A stretch of 64,000 nucleotides of DNA from Jacaranda mimosifolia (GCA_018894105.1 CM032117.1:47588503-47652502); one strand, 5' to 3'. Counted from the first letter of the stretch, positions 24,181 to 37,436 are shown. Notes: generated from the letters alone by a model not told the origin. A program made the numbers and translations.

Positions 24181-24445
24181 GGTCGTCAATTCCTGATGAG
24201 ATTGGCTTGTTGATTCAGTTGAAGAGGAGTGCCGGTCTCGTAGTTGAAAACTTATGTGCTGCCCGTCCTGGCCACGATGAGCAGAATAATCCACTTCAAA
24301 ACTGATAGTTTTGGATATTGTCTGCGAATAATTTTGCTCGTGTAAATTCTGCCAAGAAAAATAATTAGCACTGGAAATGGGGCTATTGAACTTAAGTTTC
24401 TCCAACACGTTTCTTGGATAAGTTTTGAAGTCATACAGTCATTAT
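24181..24445 (-). other. Probable N-terminal coding sequence of NF-YA, start not found
   Basis: The frame of the exon ending at 24135 stays open to about 24441, just after an in-frame TGA, and includes FSWQNLHEQNYSQ and SKTISFEVDYS. These resemble the region before the glutamine/serine segment in the NF-YA3/8 class. A good acceptor (TTTTCTTGGCAG) at 24349 would make the exon start at 24348. The upstream ATG exon could not be identified. Confidence 0.6.
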
Positions 24446-26840
24446 TTAGTGAAGCAGCAGGATCCAGAAGCATAACCGATGAGCTTTTAATAAGAATGAG
24501 GGGCACTTTTGGAATCACTTTAGCTGCTTGGAGAAAAGACAAAGATGAATAAACTCAATTACCTCAATCACCTAATCAGATAGAGTTCAATAACAATAGA
24601 CAAATTTCATTATTGATTAGTTAGAGAAACAAGAAACAAGGAAAAAGAGTTCAATGAAAGATGACGGGCTCTACAGAGCATATCACACTTAATTCCTCCA
24701 GGCAGCATATGCAAACAATAGTGACATATAAGCACTGGCGCATGTACTTGAGCTCAAAGGCTTATTTTGTTATTATCATCACTCTAATATATCGAATTCA
24801 CCTATGTCTAATGCACTCCTCAATAGAAAATTTGAAGAAAGAAAAAGAAGAGCCATCAAGGGGAATCTTTAAACAAATTCCTCATCACTTGCATCCTAAG
24901 TATTAACGAAAGAGTGGAGCCAACTGCCAAGAACCATTACATAGTTGTGAGAGAGATTTGATAGGTACCCTCAGTTTCCCTTGGTTAAAATGAAAAGGGA
25001 ATTCTTACCTGAAATTGTAGAATAAAGTAATTTTCCATCAAAAAAAATATAAAAAAAGTTAGAAGACATGTCTATTTTGCTCTTTTGTTTCTTGAAGTTA
25101 TCCTCTCTTCTTTCTTCTCCGTTGGTTTCTTCTTCTTTATGTTTATGTTTTCCAGCAAAGTGCAGTTCTTAGTCATGATCGGTATTGTAATCCACAGGTG
25201 CATCAAGTACCATGTTCCACACAAAGTGAAGATCACAACAAACAATATAAAGAAAAGCCCAATGCTTAAAAGGATGCAGAAAAACAACCACTGGCATAAT
25301 TATACATCGTGATAAAAACATAGTCCATGCAAATAATTTAAACATCCAGATAATTTTCTGCAGAATTCATATAACAACTCAGCATGGCATGATGAGTTCC
25401 TAATAGGCAGATAAACTTGATGTCAGATACAAAAGAGAGAGATCCACCTGCATTTGCTGCCATGATAATTTCACAAGAGACTATAATGTATTAATCTGTA
25501 CCGTACGCAAAGAAGGCTATCCTAGCGCAGTTCAAACCGCTGCTGTCTAAGTATGACTCATATATTTCCAACCCCTCTGCCACTATTAACGTATATTGAC
25601 ATTTTAAATCAGTGATTCAACACCACAAGAGCACCAAAGAAAAGAGGATTTTCGCCATTGTGCATCCTCAACATAAACACATACATTAAGAAAGACAGCA
25701 GCAATAATCAAATCCAGAATAATGTCAATATGAAGCCGCACACTAAACTTTTCAAGACCATTAGCCTAACTTTGTATTTAATTGACTGAGTACATAAGTT
25801 GGTGAGCCTTGTATGTACGATGTTAGCATGCAATTAATGGGAATAGTCACCTAACAAGAACAGATTACCTACTTAAATGACCCTTTTCTCTGGCATAGAA
25901 TAGGGCTAATTTCACATAATTTGATAGAAGAAATGAAAGGATTCTTGGCCATCAAGACCAAACCCAAAAAAAAAAAAAAAAAAAAAAAACAAACAAACAA
26001 AGAGAATTTTACAAGGTCCTAAATACCCAATAACCCATGACGTAGCATACCCAACCTCCAGTAAAATCCAAAAACTCAGCTCAAACACCATAAAGTCTAC
26101 ACCAAGAAAATGGGCAGGTAATAATTAGAGAAGAACTTAGTACTATTACATAAAGGACACAAATCTATTCTCAGAGTATAACTAGATGAACTAACTCAAA
26201 ACACGAAATCTCCATCTCAAAATGGCCTCAAGAAAAACAAGTCCCACTTTACAATCTCTATCGCCGGTCTCCATCATCTTAAATAGGACATGCATTCAAG
26301 ATTTGACAACCTATACCAAAAGACATCCCCCAAAATAAAACTGCTTGGATGGATGTCAGAAGTATGAACCCAGAACCCATGTATCCCTCCCTCATCCCAG
26401 ATGGAACTTCATTCAAGTAATAAAGCAAATCCCATAAAGAAAACCCAATCCGTACCTGAACTAATCAACATGAAAAGTCAACACCTTTACTTAAATGTTA
26501 ACCCCAACTACAGTACCAACACCAGCAAGCATGTCAAAACCTCAAACTCCACATGCATCCAAGAGTCTGATTGCAAATCCACCAGCCCACCAAACACATC
26601 ATAAAACCCATCTATTTGTTTTATCCATTAGACACAAGAACATTAAATATGAATCAAATAAACACAGGGAAACAAAACCCTTCACAAAGTCAGCAAGTTT
26701 TGACAAGAATAGGAAGCACAAGGAAAGAAACCTTTTTTCTATCCACATATACACACACAAAAGAACTTGAGAGAGAGCTCTTATATATTTATAGTATAGT
26801 GAAAGTGAAAGGGAAACAAGAGAGAGAGAGAGAGAGGGAC
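24446..26840 (-). other. Putative large intron(s) of NF-YA
   Basis: No independent gene is supported. It contains a poly-A tract (about 25967-25990) and several short frames without domains. It separates the probable leader exon from the coding exons, as is usual in NF-YA genes. Confidence 0.5.
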
Positions 26841-26890
26841 CTTTAGGATCTGCTGCCAATACTTGGAGGAACAATGAACACAACTGTTGG
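26841..26890 (-). other. Probable 5' UTR exon end of NF-YA
   Basis: On the minus strand GCAGCAGATCCTAAAG is followed by GTCCCTCTCTCTCT, a possible donor with a CT-rich intron start. Non-coding first exons are common in NF-YA genes. The transcription start is not visible. Confidence 0.4.
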
Positions 26891-28050
26891 GATGAAATTG
26901 GGCATGTCCCCCCTCCCCCTCAAACTCCCCTTTAAAACTATTCTTTTTTCCTCTGTTGGCTGAACAATCTCCTATTGAAACTCTAATCCTATTTCTGGAT
27001 TAAAATATTATACTTACATACAAAAATATACTACTATTATTACAAGTAATAATAAAGACACACGCTACCACCCACCAGCACCACTGACGGCATCATATTC
27101 ATATGGACTTCTTTTTTTGTTTTTGTTTTTTGTTTTTATATTTTTGTATCTTATTTTTGTATTTTAGCACTTAATGTCTTCTTCTATTGAAGTGGGCCCT
27201 ATGATGCAATGGTTTTCTTGGAGGGTTCTTTCCACATCTGTTACATGACTCTGATGAGCCTCGTAGACTTTAAAGAATTCAAAACTTCACCCCTGTTTGT
27301 GGATTATGGTTGGAAGATTCTTGATTTAATCCCAACTTTTTTATTTACCGATATCTACGTGAGTCCCAGATATAAAGGTAACTGTTTTAAGATTTAAAGT
27401 CCCACATATATATAGGCGATTGTTTTTAGATTTGGGGTTTCCATGCGTTGCAAATTTGTATTTAATCAAAACTTGTGTCTGCATATGGATAGATTGTACA
27501 ATCACTTCACTAAATCATAAAAATATGACTTGTCTTAAAAACATTTTAAGTTAATGTTCACTTGTAGACATGCAACGAAAACTTGTGATCTAGTGATATA
27601 AATTTAATACATAAAATGTGAGGTTATGGGTTTAAATTCTAATAAACTCATAATTTATATATGTATAAAATAGCAAAATGAATATAAATTATGATATAAA
27701 TATTATCCTTATTTTAATTAATATGATATGCTTGACAATAATAGAAGTATGTCTTTTGCAATAATGTTGATTTATGCTGAGAAGACAATCCAAAATGAAA
27801 CTATTGATAAGTGGCATAAACTCTAGAGAAAAAAATAATCATCTAAACTTAAGTGTTATAATCGTTTATATTCCCTAACTCCTATTTTTATAGTTTCAGG
27901 AAGAACAATCAACAATGGACAATTTGAATTAGAGTTATTTATTTTTAAATTAGTATTCTCATAATGACACGTCATTACTAAAACATTTTTATAAAAAATA
28001 TATGTTATGTTTAAAAACCTTTATTAGAAAAAATAAATGCGAAAACATAG
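26891..28050. promoter_or_regulatory. Upstream region of NF-YA, AT-rich
   Basis: It should contain the proximal NF-YA promoter, including a C/T-rich stretch at about 26900-26935. No canonical TATA box was recognised on the minus strand. No gene. Confidence 0.35.
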
Positions 28051-28340
28051 CCACGAAATATAGCATCTGGAGGCCTACAATTATTCTCAGCCGCCCTTTC
28101 AGGCTCTCACAGTGTCGCTATACTGTTTTCACCACGCGCTACCACGTCATCCTCATGACGTTGCACCCATACGGACTTAACCAATTGGCTGTGGGTCCAC
28201 GCGCCAATCATGTGACGGTCGAATTACTTCTGAGGTCTTTTTAACGTGCTTCGACCCTCGGAAATGAGCTTATTTTCATGAATACCCCTCGCGAGGTTTT
28301 CTGTGCAACGGGTGGGCTTTTTGGCAGGGGAGAATTTTGT
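28051..28340. promoter_or_regulatory. GC-richer island with ACGT and CCAAT elements
   Basis: Distinct from its AT-rich surroundings. It contains CCACGTCAT and ATGACGTTG (ACGT cores, about 28142-28162), CCAATTGG (28181-28188, a CCAAT box on both strands) and a further CCAAT at 28204-28208. No domain-bearing ORF. It may be a distal control region of NF-YA, about 1.2 kb away, or an old promoter fragment. Confidence 0.35.
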
Positions 28341-30060
28341 CATAAATCACAGTTAATGAAAAGGGGCAGATTTTATTTAAAATTTAAGGGGGAAAACGAC
28401 AAGTGCTGTGTAAATGGACACGGAGTTTTGTTCTTTTTTTCGGATATGCCACTGGTTTTTCAAATTACCCTCATTTTGTATCTTAGTTAATAATTAAATT
28501 AATTGTTTTCTTTCCTCATTGTGATTGGTAGAAAAGGAAAAACTATAGAATATGTAAAAAGTAAACTAAAAAGAAATTAAAGAAACTATATTACTCTTAA
28601 TCAGAACACTATAACACTAAACTAGAAGTGCAATCGAGTCGAGTTGAGTTGAGTTTGGGAAAAAATTTCGAACTCAAGCTCGACAAACTTAAAATTTTGA
28701 ATAAATGAAAAATCATATATATATGTATATATATAATGATGAAGAAGTTCAATAAATTTCTAGCTACATCATCAAGTGAGAAAGTTTAAGACACATATAA
28801 AACGATCGAAACAATAGAATGAAAGATCAAATATTATATAAAACATAATTAATATAATTTCTTTAAAATTCAATATAACTATGGAAGAGATAATTAAAGA
28901 CCAAAAGTTGCAGCCAATCATATAGGAGAAGCTTGGCAATGAGACTTTCATAAAAAGGAAAAAAAGAAGAAAAAAAAACAAAAAACAAAACTATGAGGGA
29001 GAAACTACAGATAAGTAATTATGATATATGTATTACATATGATATTGCGTTTTATATTTAAATTCTTAATTTTTTAAAAGGAAAATCTTTTAGAATAGAG
29101 TACTGAAAATTACAAATTAAGGAGAAAATTAACATAATAATATAATTAATTAACTAAAAGAGATATCATAAATATGATTGAAAAGAACCTATCAACTTCA
29201 ATAATTTTATAAAATATGCATGTAAGAAGAATATAATTAATCTTTTACCAACAAGCATGGATAAAAATTCAAATCTATACAAAAAGTTTTTATAAAGAAA
29301 ATGAAAATTCAACAAAATTATAATTTTAACAATAAGCATAAAACTATAAGCAAACAATGAATACAACATAGAGAAATTCAATGAGTCCCTAGCAAATGTT
29401 ATGAGACAAAGGAGAAAATTCAAAAGAAATATGTTCTGATAAATCACAAAGTGAAATGACAAAGAAGAAGAAGCAATATTCAAGCAAAACAAAATTAAAT
29501 AGAAAATAAATATGTCACAATTTAATAAGAATTATAGAAAAATTTGATAATAAAAGGATGCAATAATATATCAAAGAAGCTTGAGAACACAAGTATCATG
29601 TAAAATTGGAAGTACGAGAAAGAAATAATAAATTAAAGATGGAAGAAAGGGAAATATATTCTAAACCACCACATTCAATTTCTTTAATCTTTTTCTTTAA
29701 GTTATATTGACTTTTATAGCATCACTTCATATTTTAATTAAAAAAATTTTACATTTGAGTCACTAAGTTGTTTCATGTGCGTATAAATGAGTTTAAAAAA
29801 ATATTAAATTGTCATTAAATTTGGTAAGTTGATAGATTTCGTATGATTTTTAAAAACTAAGAAATCCAAAAAAAAATTATAATATATTTATGCGTCAAGG
29901 AGGTTTTAAAAAAGTTGGTAATTAAATTTTCATAGTTGAAAGATTTGAATTGATTTGAAAAATCAAGCAATTAACAATGTTAAGCAATCAATTGATTATA
30001 ATTTTAAATAATTCAAAAATTAAATTTGATTAGATTTATATAATTCTAACCAAATGTTTA
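28341..30060. other. AT-rich intergenic sequence
   Basis: No gene is supported. A short TCGAGTTGAGTTGAG/AAGCTCGA stretch near 28635-28690 resembles the interior of the hAT-type elements at 32344 and 37437 and may be a fragment of one. Confidence 0.45.
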
Positions 30061-30400
30061 GGGAATGTTTGGTTATATTTTTTGTGTAATTGTGTTTATT
30101 ATTTATTTTGGAAGAATGAATTGTTTGAAAATGTGAAAGTTACTTTTTGGTATGTTTGTTTATATTTTAGGAAGAGATAATTTTTATTGTAGAAGCTAAA
30201 TCAATACTTTTTTATTGATTTTTGGGGTGAAAATAAATTTGAGTGATTTTTTTAATGTTAGAATAATAATAAAATATATATAATGTGTATATATAATATA
30301 TGTATGTATATATTAAAAAATGTGTGTTTTAAAGGGAAAATGCGAATATATTTGATTATATTTTCCTAAAACAACATTAGTTTGGGATTTGTTAAGTCAC
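30061..30400 (+). mobile_element. MITE, GTTTGGTTATRTTTT family (copy 4)
   Basis: It begins GGGAATGTTTGGTTATATTTT and keeps the family blocks in order: TATGTTTGTTTATATTTTAG, GAAGCTAAATCAATACTTTT, TTTTTGGGGTGAAAATAAAT, TTAGAATAATAATAAAATAT, then GGGAAAATGCGAATAT and GATTATATTTTCC at the right. No protein coded. Confidence 0.65.
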
Positions 30401-30780
30401 CTTCCAACCATATTAGACATAAATGAGAGTATACTTATGAAATTTACATGACTGCATCTACTACTTTTTTTTCTCTTTTTTCAGCTCCATCTGAGATTTA
30501 TCGTTTTTTCCAGACTTCATCGGAAGAAGACTTTGGACGCAACAGTCCATACTCCCGGCGCCTCTAAGTTGGAAGTGACATTTTCATTCCAAGCAACTTC
30601 ACATTGCCATTGTGAATGAACTGAATTGCCCTGGACTCAAGCTGCTCCACACTTAACTCAAGATTAATTACTAAAACTTGTGTGAATTCTGATGTACTCA
30701 ATACATGTCTAGAGACATATAAATCAAAAGTCCAATAAAAGAGTAATATGACTTAATGAAATAATCACTAAGCCCATTTA

Positions 30781-31010
30781 GAGGGTGTTTGGCTAAATTT
30801 AATTTAAAAGGAGTTATATACTCCTACATCTTGTAAGAGATGTTTTTGAAGTATATAAGATGTTGGATCTTTTCTTAAAAATAAGTTCTTAAAATATTTG
30901 GATAAAATAAGATTTTGGAGCTTATAAGATGTTATTAATGATAATTTTATAAGTTCTTAAACGTCTTGTAAGATATTTTGAAAAGTTTATAAGCTCACCA
31001 AAACACCTTT
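30781..31010. mobile_element. Tourist-like MITE, GAGGGTGTTTGGCTAAA family
   Basis: The left end GAGGGTGTTTGGCTAAA and right end AAGCTCACCAAAACACC are imperfect inverted repeats, flanked by TTA at 30778-30780 and 31011-31013. At 230 bp it has no coding capacity. Same family as the element at 45022. Confidence 0.65.
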
Positions 31011-31013
31011 TTA

Positions 31014-32335
31014 ATATGGACCTTGTACGCTTAATGGACTCAACTCAGTAAGGACTCAATTAATATATATTTCTACTTCTACTGTCAAAAAAAGCATTGA
31101 ATAATATATTTATTTACTCAAGTGTTATCTCTAAGCGAGCTTGTTCATGAAGTACAAGCTTACAATTCAACAATTTTTGAAAAGATTTTTAAATTCAATT
31201 CCGTGCAGCACAAATTTAATTTATTAGGTACAAGAAATTAAGTTTGAACACATCTTCGTTTGATAAGATTTATAATTTTATTTAAACTTGATTTGATTCG
31301 ATTAGTATAAAATAATAAAATATGTGTAGAAAAATAAGCACAACAGTTCAATTTAAGTATAAATTCAACTGTCAAAGCAAACTCAAGTATAATTTCTAAA
31401 ATTTATAAAAATTAGAACAATTTTAAACAATAATAAATTCAACATTCATCTCTTCATTTATATCCCTCCTAGACCAAAAATATTAATTGCATGATGATGG
31501 TGCATAAACTCCAAGTGTGACGGTCACACGATCAATCAGTACAAAGTAGAAGAAGTCAAAAGTTTAAAAGATTGAGGAGGGTAGATGTAGTAAATGAATA
31601 AGACAAAAAACTAAGGGCATCGGATGATGTTATGATTGTCGTTTTCTCTTCTTACAAAAGCTGTTAGAAAGAGGGGAATCCAGAGTTGTATGCAATTGGA
31701 CTTAAATGTCCTTGGGTTCACAAGTCCCAGCTGGATTTTGACTCCTGCCTCTTTTCGCAACAAGATAACGACAAAACAACAAAGCAATACCAATATCAAT
31801 ATCAATACCGATTCCTGTCAAATGATACGTGGTTCCATTCCATGATACAAATTTCTTGCATAATGTGAAAGGTCAAAAAATTAAATTTTATTGGTGCATT
31901 GGAAATGAATTAAAATGACAATCATGTCTTAATACCCGATGGAGAGGTTGTTATGACGGCTCCTCCAACAAGTTACTCTATTCTTGAACCCTTACATGTT
32001 AAGGTCCATGGTTTGAAAAAGATAGACAGCATCTCAATTTATACTGAGAGATCTTTTTCAATTCTAAACTTGGTGATCCGTCACAAATCGGCCAAAGTTT
32101 GGCCTTCAATGGTTTTTTGAGGTGCATATTGTAATTGGTATTCCATCAAGTGAATAGCCTGTGGCCAATCCTACTCCTTAACCTTGACATTAATTTTATT
32201 TAATTTAAAAAACAATAAGTGAAAATTGAGATGTACAATGTGCCAGAGAACCAAGTAATGATGAGAATTGGTACGAAGTAATTGCACTTGATATAGTAAG
32301 TTGCTGATTGATTTATGTGGTTGACTATGTATGTT
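31014..32335. other. Intergenic sequence without supported gene
   Basis: A slightly GC-richer stretch at 31610-31860 has overlapping short frames on both strands, but none shows a domain. Confidence 0.45.
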
Positions 32336-32343
32336 GTTAAAAG

Positions 32344-33217
32344 TAGGATTGTAAATAAGTCGAGCTTAGCAAAAATTTCAAGTTCAAGTTTGACTTGTTT
32401 TAAAACATACAAGTTCGAGCTTGAGCTCATCGAACTCTAATTTTTAGGCTCAAATTTGAGCTTGTTCATAAATATCAAGCTCAAACTCGAGCTTGATGAG
32501 CTCAAAAGATATCAAGTTACAATCGAGCTTGAGCCAAGCTCGAGCTCATCTAGCATCTTCCACATTCAACGTGTGAGCTTAAGCTTGAGCTCATCGGGTT
32601 TAATTTAGTTCTTACTATTTCCTATGAAATTCTTGAGAAATACTACCTATTAGCAAATCCAACAACAACATCAATTTTTTTAAAATTCAATCAATTTTTT
32701 ATAAATTTCAATATTAATATTTTGACTTTTGAAGTTTGAACATTAAAATATAAAAATAAATTTATTAAAATAATGATGAATTTTCATTTCATACTTGCAT
32801 TATTAAATTTGAAAAACATGTAGTAATCATATATAATATATTATACAATGAAATTATATGATATAGTTATATATTTTTATAAAATTACTTGAATTAGAAA
32901 ATTTACATTTTTTTTCAAATATATCATGCTATTTATTTTTAGTATTTTACAAATTATAAGTTAGTATCTTATAAATTATTATTTATTAATAAGTAATATA
33001 TAAGTGAAATTATATTTCAAAAATTGCCTAAATATGTGGCACATATTTTTTATTATTATTTTAATATATTATTTTAAAAAATACTAGGACTCATGAGCTG
33101 GCTCACGAACCTTCAAGCCACCATCTTAAAACTCAAGCTTGACTCAATTCCAAGCTCAAGCTCAAATAGTCTCGAGCTCGAGCTGAACTTTTCTAAATCG
33201 AACAACTTACACCCCTA
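32344..33217. mobile_element. hAT-type non-autonomous element with GAGCTCGAGC core
   Basis: A perfect 8-bp target duplication GTTAAAAG flanks it (32336-32343 and 33218-33225). The ends TAGGATTGTAAATAAG and CAACTTACACCCCTA are inverted repeats. Towards both ends lie palindromic runs such as AAGCTCGAGCTCATC and CTCGAGCTCGAGCT. At 874 bp, no transposase is seen. Confidence 0.85.
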
Positions 33218-33225
33218 GTTAAAAG

Positions 33226-35212
33226 GAGCACAATACTTTTGACTACGACGTTTGGGTCCTAATATGTCTCTATTTATTTTAGGAGGATGTTTATCCTCAA
33301 AATATATTACAAGATCTTCTACAAATATTTCATGCTGATCTCTCAATCAAATTTGTGACAACATGGATTCTTCACAGACTTCACATATGTTGATTGTACA
33401 CAAGCTTTTGAAGTGGATTAGTACAAATACTTATGACTCGTGGGTAATAAATCTTTCTTTTATTACGGGCCTTTAAGGTGGATTGACCCTCTAGCCGTTT
33501 TGCAAATTTGAATTAGATAAATATTTGACTATTGAGCCTTTTTTTTTCTCTATGAACCTTAAAAAAAAATAAAAATCTTAGCATAAACAATGATAAATAT
33601 GATTTTACGTTTTCGGGTTCCCTCGTCGCCTGACCCAGAAATTTCCAAAATTTGAGTCATATAAACGCAGCCTCGCACGCTCACCTTCCCCCACCCAAAA
33701 AAAAAAAAAAAAAAAGAAAGAAGGAAAAACAAAAAGAAAAAGAAGAGAGAGAAAAAAAAGTTAAAAATAAAATCGTGCAAGGAACAAATATATTCACAAG
33801 GTCATTTTTTTTTTTTTTTTTTTTTTTTAACGAGGAGTAGCGTGGCATAATTAGCCAAGAGGCCCTTTTGACAAGTGAAATGCGGGCCCATAAGCAAACT
33901 ATGATCACCACCATCATTGCCCTAACACTATGGAATCCACAATTTATATTTTATAGTTATCCATACGGAATCCAATAATTAGAACTTCGAATTGGGGTGC
34001 GGGCCCCACCACAAAGGTGGCCACGACATGGAGGCGCGTGATTACAATGCAGATGATACCGGGGGTTTGGGGAAATTTCGATTTGAGGAGATAGGAAGTA
34101 CCGACTTTTGAAATTATAAATTGCATAATAAATATTACTTAATTAAAGAGGATGAAAATTTATTCAATACTAAATTGTAAGCATTATTTAAAAAATCGGA
34201 CCGGATTGGCCATCGAATCGATCCAATTTTTTTATAAAATAAAAAAAATTAAAAAATATCTTATTTTGTTAAAACCGTTCAAATCAGTGGTTGGACCGTT
34301 TGAACTGCTGAACCGTAGCTATTTTTTCATTTAATTTTTAATAAAATTAATTTTTATTTTTATTTTTTTGTCTAAGTACAAAGTTTTAAGGCTAAGGTAC
34401 ACCTTCATATCATATTTAAACTTTAGACTTAAATATTTAAATTGTGGTGATTATTTATAATATAAATTGTAAATTTTGGATTGTGAAGTTAGACAATATA
34501 TTTATTTAAGCTCTTTATGTTTTATATTTTGATATTTTATTAATTTTTAACTAATATAATAATATAAATATATATTACTAATTATGATGTCACGGTTCAA
34601 TTACGATCTGATCAATGGTTGAACCAGTGAACTGTGAATCGATAAGTTTTTTGATTCAATGAATGGTCTTGTTTGTCGACCATTTATTGTAAGTTGTATA
34701 GTAGACCAATAATTTAGTATTTAAGGATATGGCCTTTGAAAATTTATAGTTTGTTGAAGTCATTATTTGATAGAAAGTTAGAAGATATAGGTTTAACAAA
34801 ATATGAATTTTTAAAATTATAAAATACTAACGCAATGAAACATAATACTTTTTACAAGTTACATAATTTCATGAATTATCCAATGTTTAAATATACACTA
34901 TTGAAATTAGTTAAGTGATCAATTAACCTAATATTTCATCCTTATACTATATAGGATGTTCAAATTTGAATTTTAATGAACTCTTAATATGCATGCATAT
35001 ATAAATATAAGTTCTACATGCATATATGAAATATAAATTTTGCTTAACTTATATTACAAAATACATTGTTTTCCATGGTATTAGTATTTTGGACATTTTA
35101 TTGTCAACATAAGATGATGCCTAAAAAATAAAGAAATTAGCTGTATCCTAACAAGATGGACTCTTATAAGTAGGAACAATAACAACAACAATAATAATTG
35201 TGGCATTTTATG
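33226..35212. other. Intergenic sequence with poly-A/poly-T tracts and an old repeat
   Basis: There are homopolymer tracts at about 33698-33714 (A) and 33805-33828 (T). At 34190-34680, pieces of CGGACCGGATTGG, GGTTGGACCGTTTGAAC and GGTTGAACCAGTGAAC recur in both orientations, suggesting a degraded non-autonomous element whose ends cannot be placed. No gene. Confidence 0.45.
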
Positions 35213-35217
35213 ATATG

Positions 35218-35676
35218 TGATGTGGACATAATAGTCCAAGCTAAAGGCACACATTAGGGCTGTTATAATTGGGCCCAAATCACACTTGCCTAGCCGAGCT
35301 AAATTAATTGACTAAGCTAACGTTGCAGGGCAATCCAGAATACATTGGCCGAGCCGAAGCGACATTTGTCTCTACATGAGCCAAGCTGAACTTAGAGAAG
35401 GATCCGGTTGTACTCAGATTCAGTTTGGTTCCAGTGATTTAACACTAGCGAAGATAGAAGAGCATGGGATCACACGTGTCTACCCTTAATTAGTTCAGTT
35501 GTAACAAAATAGTTAGTGGTTTAGTAGGCAGTTATGATCCCAAGTAGTGGGATGTTTATTCATATAAAAGACTTTGTAAAAAGTTGTAACATACATTGCT
35601 ATTCATACACTTTAGAAAAGAAAAATTATTCTTGTTTTTTGTTAATTGGTGCTCTTACAGATTATTTTTGGCATCA
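35218..35676 (+). repeat. 5' LTR of the Tat-like element
   Basis: 459 bp, TGATGTGGACATAATAG to TTTTTGGCATCA. A TATAAAAG at about 35563-35570 is the likely LTR promoter. It retains a stretch of about 66 bp, near 35300-35375, that the 3' LTR lacks. Confidence 0.93.
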
Positions 35677-35697
35677 ATTTGGTGCTGTCTGTGAGAA
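35677..35697 (+). other. Primer binding site region
   Basis: TTGGTGCTGTCTGTGAGAA directly follows the 5' LTR. It is close to the TTGGCGCCGTCTGTGGGAA type seen in many plant gypsy elements. Confidence 0.65.
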
Positions 35698-36096
35698 AAG
35701 ATTAAGAGTTAGGATGTGAGGAAATGAGAAATTCCAGAGATAATATGGAGACTGGTACTTTGGGAGCGGTGCAGACGAGTCGGTAGCCATGACCACGGTG
35801 GTCCCGCCACCAGCAGCTGTGACGCAGACCACTTTGATGGGAGGAAGGACTATCGTAGTTCCGTCAATGGTGGGGCAGATGACTACTGAGCAATTAGCTA
35901 GTTTTCTATGGTCTACATTTGGGGTTATTGCATCCACACAACTCGCCGGAGTAATGCCGGCCGCATCCCTTTATGTGCTGCCGAATCCCCTGGTCATTCC
36001 TTGTCTACAGGGGATGACACCATCCTCCCTCCAATGCCGCTGCAGGTACCTTTCACCTTTGCTCCCATTTTGACCAACTAAACACCTGCTCCAAGA

Positions 36097-37430
36097 ATGA
36101 TAGCTGCGCTAGGGGTGCTGGTACTTATAGGTGGGCCTCATGCTCCATGTCCGGTGGCTGCACCAACGTTAGTAGCAGTTGCACAAGGCACGGAGATAGC
36201 TGGAGCACCACTCCCCCATAATCTTAGATTATTTATGATGGGGGAGCAAGAGCCTACGGTAGCACCCATGAGAGAGCTGGCTGATGAAAAGCAAAGGGGA
36301 AGTAATCATGGTTCGTTAAAAGAAACAGAGATAAAGGTCCCTACTGAACTGGTGGACGACTCCGAGAGGGTGGCAAAAAGTCAGGTGTTAGGGCAATGCA
36401 GTCGTGATAAGGAGAGGAAGAAGCCCCAGATAAATTTGGTTTCAGAAATGGAGGAGATGAAGAGAGAGTTGCTGGAAATGAAGAGAAAGATAGGAGAAAC
36501 AGTGGGGGAAGAGAGCAATGCTTCCCCATTTATTGAAGCCATCTTGCATGATCCCTTCCCGAAGAATCACAAATCCTTTGTTATGCCTAAGTACACCGGT
36601 ACGACTAGTCCTGCAGATCATCTCTGTGAGTTTGAGAATCTGGCTTTATTGTACCAATTCTCGAATGGGGTAAAGTGTAGGACCTTCCTAATTACTTTGG
36701 GAGGAGTAGCCCAGAGGTGGTTTGGACAGTTACCTTCACTAGTAATAAATAGTATAGGCACAGTGTGTAGAGTTTCCTCTCATTCCGACAGGGAGAGAAT
36801 GAGACACTGAGAAGCTTTGTCGGGTGATTCATTACTACGGCTTTTGAGGTCACGTTAGCCACTCCTGAGCCATTGAGCGGTGCTTTTGCTCAAGGACTCC
36901 GTCCTAGCCCTTTCATCAGGTCTTTGAGCAGGAGACCAGCAAATAGCTATGATGAACTTTTACGGAGAGCGAAAAAGTATATTCATGAAGAGAGGACTGA
37001 GAGGCGAATGAGAAGGAATTGAGGGAGAAAAGAAAGGAGAGGATGGAAGATCTTACCAATAAGAGGCTGAAACAGGAGGAAAGATTTAGAGCAACATTTG
37101 TACTGTAAGTGAGAGCTCCACTGATGGGTCCCAAGTTTGACTATTACACTCTCTTAAAGCTGCCAAGGGAGCAAGTTATGTAGGCCATTGAGCATCTAAA
37201 CCTCTTGTAGTGGCCTCGCGCCCACGGGGATCCACCGAGATGCCCCAGGTCAGATAGATTTTGTTGTTTTCATAATGAGTACGAACATGTGATTGAGGAG
37301 TGCGATCATCTTCGAAATTAGTTGGAGCAATTGGTACGAGATGGTCAATTGAATGAATTTGTGGAAAGACCTAAAGCAAAGGATATGTGCAGACGTGGAT
37401 GACCCACTGCTATGGAGGGACAGACAAGAG
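36097..37430 (+). pseudogene. gag of the Tat-like element
   Basis: The open part 36097-36810 has a charged, coiled-coil-like segment (EMEEMKRELLEMKRKIGE). A typical gag core follows: DPFPKNHKSFVMPKYTGTT, HLCEFENLALLYQ and AQRWFGQLP. After about 36750 the frame shifts repeatedly, but related charged sequence continues. A cysteine/histidine-containing stretch near 37255-37320 (RFCCFHNEYEH) probably marks the nucleocapsid end. Gag would build the virus-like particle. It is broken by frameshifts, stops and, just beyond, the hAT-type insertion. Confidence 0.85.
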
Positions 37431-37436
37431 CACATC

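Noticed and set aside
24349..24411. A 60-nt intron GTGTTGG..TTGGCAG to supply an ATG for NF-YA from the frame starting MLLDPAAS
   Set aside because: The phase does not fit the next exon, and the intron would be unusually short.
26401..26883. Several overlapping frames near the NF-YA leader
   Set aside because: Low-complexity, no domain; the region fits intron and leader of NF-YA.
33559..33917. Overlapping frames on both strands
   Set aside because: They are driven by poly-A and poly-T tracts; no domain.
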